NCBI GenBank assembly: GCA_934295165.1
Contig: CAKRAT010000001.1
Span: forward strand, 1 to 64,000
Length of the DNA stretch: 64,000 bases
Reading direction: 5' to 3'
From: an uncultured Dorea sp.
Lineage (GTDB): Bacteria > Bacillota > Clostridia > Lachnospirales > Lachnospiraceae
In this document: piece by piece, positions 38,974 through 48,500 of the stretch
How the letters are laid out: the number at the start of each line of letters is the position of its first letter
How positions within the stretch are numbered: position 1 is the first letter of the stretch
The notes under the pieces: generated by a model
What the model was told of the DNA's origin: nothing
Database searches by the model: none
What the model saw: the letters and a program-made list of their open reading frames with translations, nothing else
Translations under genes and position numbers: made by a program

Positions 38974-39981
38974 TTAACGCATTAGTAATTCTTTCACCCA
39001 GTTTTCTATAGAATATTTTTCATAGATTGTTTCCGGCAGTTCAACATATTCATCTGAAAAGAACTTACTATTCCAGTCAACCGCTCCATCTATAACCAGA
39101 ATATTTTCTTCTCTGTAAAAATCATACATCTTAATATTCTTATTCGTGGTTATAAGCTTCTTTCCCGCTCCAAGACATTCTATCGTCCGGATCGTAAGTC
39201 CTGACTGATCCTCCTGCGGTGCATCCAGAATGCATCTCGACTTCTCATACAGATGGACAATCTCTTCTTTGGTAAGTTTTGCAAAACAGAATTCATGCTT
39301 CTTTGCTTTTCTGAATTCTGCTGACATTATTTTCTGATAATAATATTTTAACTTTGAAGGCATATAATGATAAATATACTGTACTGGCAGCTTTTTTTTC
39401 AGTTCATCCGTCATACTTTTTACTTCTATATATTTCTTCGGATGCGCCGTTCCTACATAACAGCAGTCATACACCGTCTCTTTTTTCTGTCCTTTTCTTA
39501 TCTGACCATAACAGTCCAGATAAAACAGCGGCATAAAATGATACCTGTCATTTTTTTTGCAATCCCGGTCATCAAATGAATAGATCTTATCAAAAAAAGT
39601 ATGGATAGCTGTACAATACGGAAGATTTTTTTCTGAATCCCATTGGTACATCACCCATTTTGCATTCGGATTCTTTCTTTTTATATCTTCCATCATGGAT
39701 GGTGATAAGGAAAATGTCATTCCTGCAACGACCACTATATAACTGTATTTTTTGTGCTCTATCCGAGGAATAATCTCCTGTCTGTAATACTTTTTGGTTA
39801 TTGGTCCGAGCAGGTTTTTATTGATTCTTCCTACCGCTTTTAAAAGATTTGAATTCCCCGGCGCATCGCAGATATAATCTACCTGATATCCCAGTTCTTC
39901 CATTTTACTCTTGATTTCCTGATAATATCCAAAAAATACCGGTGCTATCAGGAGAATGCTTTCTTCATATTCTTTTTTCAT
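38974..39981 (-). CDS. Glycosyltransferase (GT-B-like, CgeB/Glyco_trans_1_2 type)
   Basis: This is a protein of about 335 aa. The N-terminal half has ILLIAPVFFGYYQEIKSKM and YIVVVAGMTFSLSP. The C-terminal half carries the donor-binding pattern IVHLYEKSRCILDAPQEDQ, SGLTIRTIECLGAGKKLITT. No membrane segment is seen. It lies 4 bp after the second LCP gene and ends the run. The start at 39981 is chosen since the longer frame overlaps the LCP gene; its ribosome binding site is weak. Sugar and acceptor are unknown; a late step in wall-polysaccharide synthesis is inferred from location. Confidence 0.75.
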   Translation of the reverse strand: MKKEYEESILLIAPVFFGYYQEIKSKMEELGYQVDYICDAPGNSNLLKAVGRINKNLLGPITKKYYRQEIIPRIEHKKYSYIVVVAGMTFSLSPSMMEDIKRKNPNAKWVMYQWDSEKNLPYCTAIHTFFDKIYSFDDRDCKKNDRYHFMPLFYLDCYGQIRKGQKKETVYDCCYVGTAHPKKYIEVKSMTDELKKKLPVQYIYHYMPSKLKYYYQKIMSAEFRKAKKHEFCFAKLTKEEIVHLYEKSRCILDAPQEDQSGLTIRTIECLGAGKKLITTNKNIKMYDFYREENILVIDGAVDWNSKFFSDEYVELPETIYEKYSIENWVKELLMR

Positions 39982-39985
39982 TTTT

Positions 39986-41089
39986 CTATTCTGAAGTTCC
40001 TTCTGTATTCTGACCGGCGCCAACACCCGTCATATCGGCCAGTTTATCGCTGATTTCCGTCACCGCCTCTGTCGGGGTATATTCTTTGTCCGGATATAAG
40101 AACTTATGCAGTTCAACTACATTTGCTTCCAGTCCTTTCGGAATAACGTAAGAACCGCTGTACCCCGGAATCTTGTCCGGTGTCTCCAGATCAAACGGGA
40201 ATCCGGTTGTCTTACCCAGCTCGTAATTGAATGCCCCCGATGCCAGGCTGATAATTTCTTTCGCAGAAAAGCTGGTTGATACTTCCGGCAGCACTTTATC
40301 GACAATCTTATTAATGGTCGGTAAATTCTGTGTTTTCATCTTGTTCAGCGTTTTTTCAAGAACCAGTCTCTGACGCTCTGTTCTCTTATAATCGCCGCCT
40401 TCTGTATATCTGATTCTGGCGTAAGACACTGCCTGTACTCCATTCAGACGATACGTTCCGGCTTCTTCCGGTTTTATCTTTTTGTATTTTTTGCCTGTCA
40501 CTTTCGCGGTTTCTACACAGTAATTATTCATATGCACGACTTCTTCATATGTCATATCCACGTCGATTCCATCGATCATGTCAATGACATCTGCCAGTGC
40601 AAGAAAGTTTACACTCACATAATCCTTGATATTCAAATCCAGATTCTCGTTCAGCATATTAACTGCTGCTTCTGGTCCTCCGGATGAATAAGCCGCATTT
40701 GCCTTATCGTAATGATCTCCGTTCTGTTTTAACATGGTATCACGATAGACCGACACCAGCTTTACCTTTTTGGTTTCATTGTTGATGCTGGCTATCATAA
40801 TTGTGTCACTACGGTTTCCCTCGCCGAGATTATCGCCTCTCGAATCCAGTCCGAACAATGCAATATCCGTATATCCGGTCTGCTTTAATCCGTTATTTTT
40901 TACCCTGTTCAGGCTGGTGTGATTCATCTTGCCAAGTTTAAACATACCAAATGCTGTAATTCCTAACAGCAGCAAAATAATAATTTCTATTATGATCACA
41001 AGCATTCTGCGTCTCTTCCGTTTTTTCAGTCTTTTTCTTCGTATCTCCCGCTGTCTGTTCGTTAATTTCTTCTTTTTACGTTTACTCAT
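39986..41089 (-). CDS. Second LytR-CpsA-Psr (LCP) family ligase
   Basis: This 367-aa protein has a very basic N-terminus (KRKKKKLTNRQREIRRKR), one membrane segment (about 29-50) and an LCP domain with LFGLDSRGDNLGEGNRSDTI, SVYRDTML, YARIRYTEGGDYKRTERQR and GFPFD. It closely parallels the LCP protein at 37456-38880 but lacks the repeat tail. AAGGAGAAG precedes the ATG. It is 15 bp downstream of the initiating sugar transferase, so it probably attaches the polymer made by this locus to peptidoglycan. Confidence 0.93.
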   Translation of the reverse strand: MSKRKKKKLTNRQREIRRKRLKKRKRRRMLVIIIEIIILLLLGITAFGMFKLGKMNHTSLNRVKNNGLKQTGYTDIALFGLDSRGDNLGEGNRSDTIMIASINNETKKVKLVSVYRDTMLKQNGDHYDKANAAYSSGGPEAAVNMLNENLDLNIKDYVSVNFLALADVIDMIDGIDVDMTYEEVVHMNNYCVETAKVTGKKYKKIKPEEAGTYRLNGVQAVSYARIRYTEGGDYKRTERQRLVLEKTLNKMKTQNLPTINKIVDKVLPEVSTSFSAKEIISLASGAFNYELGKTTGFPFDLETPDKIPGYSGSYVIPKGLEANVVELHKFLYPDKEYTPTEAVTEISDKLADMTGVGAGQNTEGTSE

Positions 41090-41104
41090 GACTTCTCCTT
41101 AAAG

Positions 41105-42508
41105 CTAGTAGGCATTTTTGTTTATAAATCCTTTAAAAAATGTCAGAAAGATAATTTTAAAGTCCAATCCCAATGTCCAATTTTCAATATAATACAAATC
41201 ATGTTCGATTCGTTTCTGTATGGATGTATCACCCCGGTAGCCATTTACCTGAGCCCATCCCGTAAGTCCCGGCCGTACCTGATGCTTGATCATATACCGT
41301 GGGATTTCTTCCTTGAACTTTTCCACGAACTGTGGTCTTTCCGGTCTTGGACCGACAAGGCTCATATTTCCTTTTAATACGTTGAACAGCTGTGGTAATT
41401 CATCAATACTTGTTTTTCTGATAAAACGCCCGACCGTTGTCACACGCGGATCGTCTTTTATCGTCCAGCCCTTCTTCTCTTTCTTTTCATCCTGTACTAC
41501 CATTGACCTGAACTTATACATCTTAAATGGTTTGTTTTGAAGCCCTACTCTTTCCTGTGAAAAGATAACTGGACCACTGGATGTTCTTTTGATCATAATT
41601 GCTGTTACGATCATAACCGGAGAGAATATCACGATTGCTACCAGCGCACCAAAGATATCGACTCCACGTTTCATCCATTTATTCAACGGATCACTGAGCG
41701 GGACTCTTCTGATATTGATCACCGGAAGTCCGTGCAGATCTTCCGTATACGGTTTCGTCGGAATCACATTATTATAGTCGGGCACAAACTTCGTATGCAC
41801 GCCTGATTTCTCACACATTTTTACAATTCGTTCCAGTTTGTGATATTCTGCAAGACCTAATGTGATAATAATCTCATCCAGTTTATTTTCCGGAAGGACG
41901 ATCTCCAGATTGTCAATTCTTCCAAGTACTTTGATTCCCTTATATTCTGTACCTCTTGGTATATTATCAGCAAGAATCCCTCTTATACTGTATCCCCAGT
42001 CCGGATTCGCCAGCACACGGTCTATATACTGTTCTGCGGCACGGCTGTATCCGATCAGGAGCACATGCTTCTGATTGAATCCCTGACTTCTGATCTTGCG
42101 GAGTCCCATTCTGATCAGATTTCTTTCCACCACTTCCAGAAAGATATTGATACAGTAGAATACGAATATCATGGTTCTCGAGAAGTCCGCCTGATGTCTG
42201 AAGTAAAGTACAAGTATGAACACCAGGAATCCTATCGTATTGGCCTGCAGGATATTCCACGCTTCCAGTCTTCTTCCTCTGACTCTCTTTGGCGTATACA
42301 TCTGAAATATATAATACAGCAGCAGATATCCCGGTATGATAAATATCAGAACACTCATATATACCTGCAGGGACAGATACCACGGATCCATCTCAAAGAT
42401 TCCGCTTCGGAATCTCAGATACCATGCAAGTACATAAGAGACTGCAATTACCAGCGCATCCAGCACAACATGTAACTTATTTAAAAAACTTTGATTTTCT
42501 TTGATCAA
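41105..42508 (-). CDS. Polyprenyl-phosphate glycosyl-1-phosphate transferase (initiating sugar transferase)
   Basis: This is a 467-aa WbaP/CpsE-type protein. Four N-terminal membrane segments, a nucleotide-binding-like middle domain (HVLLIGYSRAAEQYI) and a fifth membrane segment precede the catalytic domain with SSGPVIFSQERVG, YKFRSM, RKTSIDELPQLFNVL and RPGLTGWAQVNGYRG. It puts the first sugar phosphate on undecaprenyl phosphate. The start codon appears to be TTG, with GGTGA upstream; a stop lies in frame just before it. It follows two GT2 genes and precedes an LCP gene. Confidence 0.94.
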   Translation of the reverse strand: MIKENQSFLNKLHVVLDALVIAVSYVLAWYLRFRSGIFEMDPWYLSLQVYMSVLIFIIPGYLLLYYIFQMYTPKRVRGRRLEAWNILQANTIGFLVFILVLYFRHQADFSRTMIFVFYCINIFLEVVERNLIRMGLRKIRSQGFNQKHVLLIGYSRAAEQYIDRVLANPDWGYSIRGILADNIPRGTEYKGIKVLGRIDNLEIVLPENKLDEIIITLGLAEYHKLERIVKMCEKSGVHTKFVPDYNNVIPTKPYTEDLHGLPVINIRRVPLSDPLNKWMKRGVDIFGALVAIVIFSPVMIVTAIMIKRTSSGPVIFSQERVGLQNKPFKMYKFRSMVVQDEKKEKKGWTIKDDPRVTTVGRFIRKTSIDELPQLFNVLKGNMSLVGPRPERPQFVEKFKEEIPRYMIKHQVRPGLTGWAQVNGYRGDTSIQKRIEHDLYYIENWTLGLDFKIIFLTFFKGFINKNAY

Positions 42509-42533
42509 TTTTGTTCACCAACTTTATCCTTTT

Positions 42534-43499
42534 CTACTCCAGCAGCACAAATATATTCTTCCATAACTCCAGCTGGATTTTTATATAATTCTTCAGATTC
42601 TTCCTGTTCCAGCATACTTTGTCCTGCTTACGGCACATCTTTGTTCCTTCCAGCAGTCCTTTCAGATAGATTTTTCCATATCCCTTTTTCACAAAGAAAA
42701 TATATTTGATCAGAAATCCGAAAAACAAGGTTGGACTGTTTATAATCTTCTGTAACAGCGGCATATTTTTATATACCAGGTATACATTATTTCTTGAAGA
42801 AAGCTTGATTTTAAATTCGTTGTATCTCGAACCACTTGATGCACTTCCCACATGAATGACTTCTGCCGCCGGCTCATACAGATTCTTATACCCGTTGATC
42901 CTTGCGCGGTATCCTACATCAATATCTTCCAGATATGCAAAATGTCTTTCATCGAACAGTCCAATCTGGTCGAACACATCTTTTCTGTAAATAGATGCTC
43001 CTCCACATGCCGCAAAAATCTTCTTCTTTTTCTGATAATGTGTCACTGTCTTGTCTTTTCCTCTCGCAAACGCCCAGCCAAAAGCATTATAATAGGTTCC
43101 GGCACTGTCGATCAGCGTCTGGTCCTGATACTGGATCATTTTCGGTTCAATTGAAAATACCGTATTATCCTTTTCAATTGCAGCTGTCAGGTTCTTCACG
43201 AAATCCTTTTTGATCACGGTATCATTGTTCAGCAGGATCACGTACGGTGCAGAGGCATTCTGGATGCCTACATTTACCGCCCTGCAAAATCCATAATTCT
43301 TTTCCAGCCGGATACATTTCACGTCCGGGAAATCTGCTTCTACCTCTTCCAGGCTTCCGTCATTAGATGCGTTGTCTACTATAATAATCTCTTTCCTTGT
43401 ATTATCTTCTGTATACAGACTTTTTACACATTGTCCCAGATAATCTTTTCCTTTGTAATTCGGTATAACAATTGTTACCTTACAGTTCTCTTTTTCCAT
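42534..43499 (-). CDS. Family 2 glycosyltransferase
   Basis: This 321-aa GT-A enzyme has VTIVIPNYKGKDYLGQCV at the N-terminus, the DNASNDGS motif, the metal-binding LLNNDTVI and the acceptor region YLEDIDVGYRARING. This pattern is typical of rhamnosyltransferase-like wzx-independent polymers, but specificity cannot be read. The ATG at 43499 overlaps the preceding gene's stop as TAATG, so translation is coupled. Confidence 0.9.
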   Translation of the reverse strand: MEKENCKVTIVIPNYKGKDYLGQCVKSLYTEDNTRKEIIIVDNASNDGSLEEVEADFPDVKCIRLEKNYGFCRAVNVGIQNASAPYVILLNNDTVIKKDFVKNLTAAIEKDNTVFSIEPKMIQYQDQTLIDSAGTYYNAFGWAFARGKDKTVTHYQKKKKIFAACGGASIYRKDVFDQIGLFDERHFAYLEDIDVGYRARINGYKNLYEPAAEVIHVGSASSGSRYNEFKIKLSSRNNVYLVYKNMPLLQKIINSPTLFFGFLIKYIFFVKKGYGKIYLKGLLEGTKMCRKQDKVCWNRKNLKNYIKIQLELWKNIFVLLE

Positions 43500-45316
43500 T
43501 AATTTACCCTCAACGAATAGTCCCACTTTTTCAATGAAAGATTCGGATTATAGGCCGGATCTCCATTTTTCAAAATAGAACTCCAGTGACTTCTCATATA
43601 TTCAATCTCACTCTGGAATCTGCGGATCTTTTCTGTCGTATCTTCTGCCCCTCTTGTCTTGGATTCATAATGATAAAGTTCTACATATGGATCATATACG
43701 ATCAGATGTCCCTTCTCTCTGATCTTCAGACAGAAGTCAATATCATTAAATGCAACTTTCAGTTCTTCCTCAAATCCGCCGGCTTCTTCAAAAACAGACT
43801 TTTTCACCATCATGCACGCTGCAGTCACTGCACTTAAATTCTGCTGGATCGATGCTCTGTGCATATATCCTGTATATCCTCGCTTCAGTCCGACGAACAC
43901 ACTGCCTGCAACACCGCCGATACCGACAATCACCCCTGCATGCTGGACTGTATTGTCCGGATAGTATAATTTGGCTCCGACTGCACCTACTTCCTCTCGC
44001 TGGCAATTGGAAAGCATCTCTCCGAGCCAGTCGCTGTTGATCACTTCTATATCGTTGTTAAGAAACAGCAGATATTCGCCTTTCGCATGTCTGACACCAA
44101 AATTATTAATCGCCGAATAATTGAACTCATCTTTCCATTCGATCACACGGATCTTCGGATTCTTAATCTGTTTATAATATTCGAACGTCTCTTGTTCCGT
44201 ACTGTTGTTCTCGATGATAATGATCTCATAGTTCTCATAATCGGTACGTGCCTCGATTGATTTCAGACACTGATCCAGGGTGTCTTTCTGGTCTTTATTC
44301 GGTATCAGAATAGACACTAACGGACTTCCCTCCTGCTGGTATTTTACTCTGTAAAATCCCAGGTTTTCCGTCTTTGATACTTCTGCCGTTACACCACATC
44401 TTTTCAGATGCTGTTCAATCGCTTTCTGTCCCGCATCATATGCATACATCTTGCTGAGCGGATTGTCCGCAGTAGACTCCTGATGTACACGCCAGTGATA
44501 GAGAATCTTCGGAATATGGGCGATTCTTTCTGCCTTTTCTATGCAACGCAAAAAAAGGTCATAATCCTGCGCGCCGTTATATTCTCCTCTGAATCCGCCA
44601 ACGGTTTCAATCAGTTCTTTTTTTGCCACAAAGAAATGGCAGAAATAATTATTGGACCGCAGCATATCCAAGTTAAAGTCCGGTTTGAAATTCGGGGAGA
44701 AATACTCGTCCATTGCCGTTGAGACCTTATCTTCATCTGTATAGATCACATCTGTATCTACTGCTTTATTCAATTCTTTTACGACTTCATACAGCGCATT
44801 TTCTGCGAGCACATCATCATGATCTAACAGACCAATAAATGTACCATCCGCTATCTCAAGTGCTTTATTCGTATTTTGTGCGATTCCCTCATTCTCAGGT
44901 ACATCCGTCACTTTCACTCTTGCGTCATTCTCTGTATATTCTTTTAAAATTACTTTTATCTGTTCATTGGCCGGATTGGCATTCGCAATACAAAGTTCCC
45001 AGTTTCCATAAGTCTGTTTCTGAACCGACTCGATCATCTGTCTTAAAAATGTCTCCGGCGTATTATATACCGGAACCAGGATACTGATCTTTGGTGCATA
45101 CTTGAACTTATGCTTCGCCTGTCTGTCCAGTTCCTGTCTGGCCGGCATATTCTTCTCAAGCCATTCTTTATAATCAATCTCACTCTTCTGAAAACGTTCC
45201 GTCAGTTTTATCCAGAATCCCTTCGGACCATAATGTCTCAAGTAAAGGATTCCTTTTTTTATATTATAAGGAGAAACTTTTTTCATCAAATTCACATAAT
45301 CTATTTTATTATTCAC
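43499..45316 (-). CDS. Two-domain family 2 glycosyltransferase
   Basis: This is a 605-aa protein with two GT-A modules. Module 1 (about residues 75-290) has ISILVPVYNTPETFLRQMI, LLDHDDVL and YTDEDKVS. Module 2 (about 335-590) has VSILIPNKDQKDTL, IIIENNST, LFLNNDIEV and FNDIDFCLKIRE. Such tandem enzymes often add two different or alternating sugars in rhamnose-rich polymers. The start is GTG with AAGGTG 6 nt upstream. It is the first gene of the run toward the LCP gene and lies behind the promoter at 45357-45385. Confidence 0.92.
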   Translation of the reverse strand: MNNKIDYVNLMKKVSPYNIKKGILYLRHYGPKGFWIKLTERFQKSEIDYKEWLEKNMPARQELDRQAKHKFKYAPKISILVPVYNTPETFLRQMIESVQKQTYGNWELCIANANPANEQIKVILKEYTENDARVKVTDVPENEGIAQNTNKALEIADGTFIGLLDHDDVLAENALYEVVKELNKAVDTDVIYTDEDKVSTAMDEYFSPNFKPDFNLDMLRSNNYFCHFFVAKKELIETVGGFRGEYNGAQDYDLFLRCIEKAERIAHIPKILYHWRVHQESTADNPLSKMYAYDAGQKAIEQHLKRCGVTAEVSKTENLGFYRVKYQQEGSPLVSILIPNKDQKDTLDQCLKSIEARTDYENYEIIIIENNSTEQETFEYYKQIKNPKIRVIEWKDEFNYSAINNFGVRHAKGEYLLFLNNDIEVINSDWLGEMLSNCQREEVGAVGAKLYYPDNTVQHAGVIVGIGGVAGSVFVGLKRGYTGYMHRASIQQNLSAVTAACMMVKKSVFEEAGGFEEELKVAFNDIDFCLKIREKGHLIVYDPYVELYHYESKTRGAEDTTEKIRRFQSEIEYMRSHWSSILKNGDPAYNPNLSLKKWDYSLRVN

Positions 45317-45356
45317 TCAAACACCTTCTTGTAATTTATTTCCATTTATCTGATTA

Positions 45357-45385
45357 ATTGTAACATACGCTTAACATTTCAGCAA
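45357..45385 (-). promoter_or_regulatory. Promoter of the glycosyltransferase/LCP operon (shared core with the rfbA promoter)
   Basis: On the minus strand TTGCTG (45380-45385), 17 nt, TACAAT (45357-45362). The spacer begins AAATGTTAA, and the sequence past the -10 reads TAATC. The same arrangement and nearly the same bases occur at 56102-56130. Confidence 0.65.
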
Positions 45386-45450
45386 CATTTAATCTTATAA
45401 AAAGAATATACCCTTCACACTCCGGTAAAATTCTCCGTGAAATAAAATAA

Positions 45451-45478
45451 GGCTGCCACATTCTGACATGTGGCAGCC
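45451..45478 (-). terminator. Terminator of the GH127-SLH gene
   Basis: GGCTGCCACAT pairs perfectly with ATGTGGCAGCC (11 bp) around a 6-nt loop. The minus strand continues TTATTTTATTT. It is 35 nt past the stop. Confidence 0.85.
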
Positions 45479-45513
45479 CTTGTTCCGTGCGTTAGCATCG
45501 GATATCATTTTTA

Positions 45514-48500
45514 CTATTTTACATTATATGTTTCACAGAATCTCATCATGATTGTTGCACACTCTGCACGAGTTGCATTTCCCTGAGGATCCAGTGTAGT
45601 TCCGTTGTCTTTTCCGGAAATGATACCATTGCCAACTGCCCACTCCATAGCTTCTTTTGCAAATTTGTTAACCTTTGCTCCATCTTTAAAGCTGTCAAGT
45701 TTTTCAGTTTTATCAGTATCACATTTTGCATATTTTGCATAACGGTACATCATAACGGCCATCTGTTCACGATTGATATCATCGCCAGGTCCGAATAATC
45801 CGGAATCTGTATAACCAGTAACAATGCCCTCTTTGTTTGCCCAAATTACTGCATTTGTATACCAGTCATTATCTGCTACGTCTTTAAATGTTGATTTTCC
45901 TTCAACTTTCGGAGAACCATTCATTCTGTAAAGAATCAGTGCGAACTGTGCACGTGCAAGTTTCTGATCCGGTCCGAAGTGTGTATCATCAAGACCAGTC
46001 ATCAGCTTATGTTCGAAGTTATAAGCAACCGCATCGTAATACCATGCATCCTCTTTTACATCTTCATAAGCCATCTTTGCTTCTGCCTTTTTAACCGTTA
46101 CTTCGAATGTAGCTGATTTTCCTTCATATGTTACGGTAATGACTTTCTTTCCGGCTTTTTCTGAATCAAATCCGGTTACTTCACAATCGTCTGCATTTAC
46201 GTCTTTGATTGTTCCGTCGCTGTATTTTGCAACAACCTTCATACCTGTAAGATCCAGTTCTTCGCCCTTATTATAAGTCGTTTTTTCCGGAGCTGTTACT
46301 TCGATGCTTGTTACTTTTGCTTCTGGCTGTGTGCCGGATGTATTTGTCCAGATCTGCATCTGACTTGAATTGTTCTGGCCTTCTACACCGTTATCGCCAC
46401 GGTTGTTCCAAGCATAGTAAGGAATTGCCTGTACTTCAACATCTTTCGTGGTTCCGCCGTCATTGTACTGAACCGTACCAGTAATTTCAACGACACCATT
46501 CAGGAGGTCTTTGTTGTACTCTGCTTTCAGATCAGCATCTCTTGAAATAACAAGATTTGAAACCTTGAAGTTAGAGATATCACTGTTCATCTGAGCGTTT
46601 CCTGCTTTCTCCATAGAGTAAACGATAGGTCCACGCTCAAGAGCGATCTTTCCTGTGTTAGTTGTAACATTTGGATTTGCTTCCGTTTTTCTGATTTCCA
46701 TTGGCATATTGATTTCTACAACATCGCCTTTTTTCCATGTACGGTCAACAGTTACATAACCCTTGTTCGCTTTTGCTTTAATTGCTTCTCCGTTTACTTT
46801 GATTTCTACGGTATCATCTTTCTGTTCGTTTACCCATCCCGGGATACGGATCTTCATTGCGAATTCTTTTTCCTTCTCCGGTGATACAGTCATCTTCACT
46901 GCACCGTTCCATGGATATTCTGTTTCCTGTTTGAGTTCAACCTTTGTTCCGCCAACATTTACAGAACCATCGCTTCCGATGTACAGGTTTACAAACAGAT
47001 CATCGTTATGTACAGTGTACATATATTCGCTTAATTTTGCGATTGTTCTCATCAGGTTCGGTGGGCAGCATGCGCATGCGAACCAGTCTGAACGAGCGTT
47101 TCCGCTTGCTGTTTCCAGACGTGTTGAATAGTAGAATTTATCACCTGTCAGGTTTGTTCCAACCAGGATTGCATTGTATAATGTCTTCTCTACTACGTCT
47201 GCATATTTTGCATCTTCGTGGATCAGGTTCATTCTCTGATTCCAGTTTGCAAGTGCGATTGATGCACAGATCTCACAGTATGAATTGTTACTTGGCAGCT
47301 CATAATCTCCGCCAAAGTCTTCACCGTGGCTTGCCACACCAATACCACCTGTAATATAAGTTTTCTTATTTGCTACTGAATCCCAGATATTATCCATTGT
47401 ATTCAGATAAGCATCTCTTGACTCATCGCCTTCCGGAAGAAGTGTTGCCACATCTGTAACACCTGCATAGTAGTAGCATGCACGAACCGCATGACCTACA
47501 CCGTTTGTTTCAGATACGATTGGTGTCTGATCCTGTGAATACTCGCCGCCCTTATAACCGCTTTCACGTAAGGATGCGCTTTCACCACGTCTGTCGATCA
47601 GTGTCTTTGCTGTATCTACATATTTCTGTCCGGTTCCTTCTCCTTCATACTCGTTTACCAGTTTTGAGAATTTTACAAGCGCAAGCTCGATTTCCTCATG
47701 TCCAGGTACTTCGTGACGTGTACCGTCTGGTCCAAACAGGCTTACGATCTCGTCTGCGAATCTCTTACCAACTACATACAGGCTGTAATCCGGTTTGCCG
47801 ATTCCTTCTCTGTAACGTGTATACGCTACTACAGACTCAAAGAAATGTCCTGCATTATACATCTCATGGTTAGCGAATGCTCTCCAGCGGTGTGTTCCCT
47901 GATTGGTTCCACCTGCTGTTGTCTGGCTTCTCAGAGCAAAATGTGTGTTAATGTATCCATCCGGATACTGAACCTGCTCGATCAGTGAAATCCAGTAAGC
48001 AAGTTTCTCTTCCAGTTTTTCCTTCTGTGCAACCATTTCCGGATCTGTATCGTCATTGATTACAGACAGTGTATAAGAAATTGCTTCGATACTCTTATAA
48101 ATATCGGAATCCTGGAATACATAACCCTGGAATGCATCATATGGTTCGCCGTTCAGACGTTTGATCGCATTCTCAAAGTTCGGTTCTCCACCGGATGGCT
48201 GTTCAATCTGATAGATCGCTTTGTTCAGGGAATTTACAGCATTTACTTTCTGTTTTGGATTCCAGAAGTTATCTGTCAGCTGTACATTTTCAAATGTTAC
48301 AGTGCTGTTTGCTTCTGCAACTACAACCGGTTTGTTTACTGTAATTTTTGCAACTGCTTCGTATGTTTCACCTGCAGATGTAACGGTTCCCTTTACTTCA
48401 AATGTTTTACCTGTCTGATCTTTTGCATACAGCGCAGGATCTACATCTTCCCATTCTACAGGAACAAGCTTAGAGTTGAAGTCTTCACCGAAGTCATATC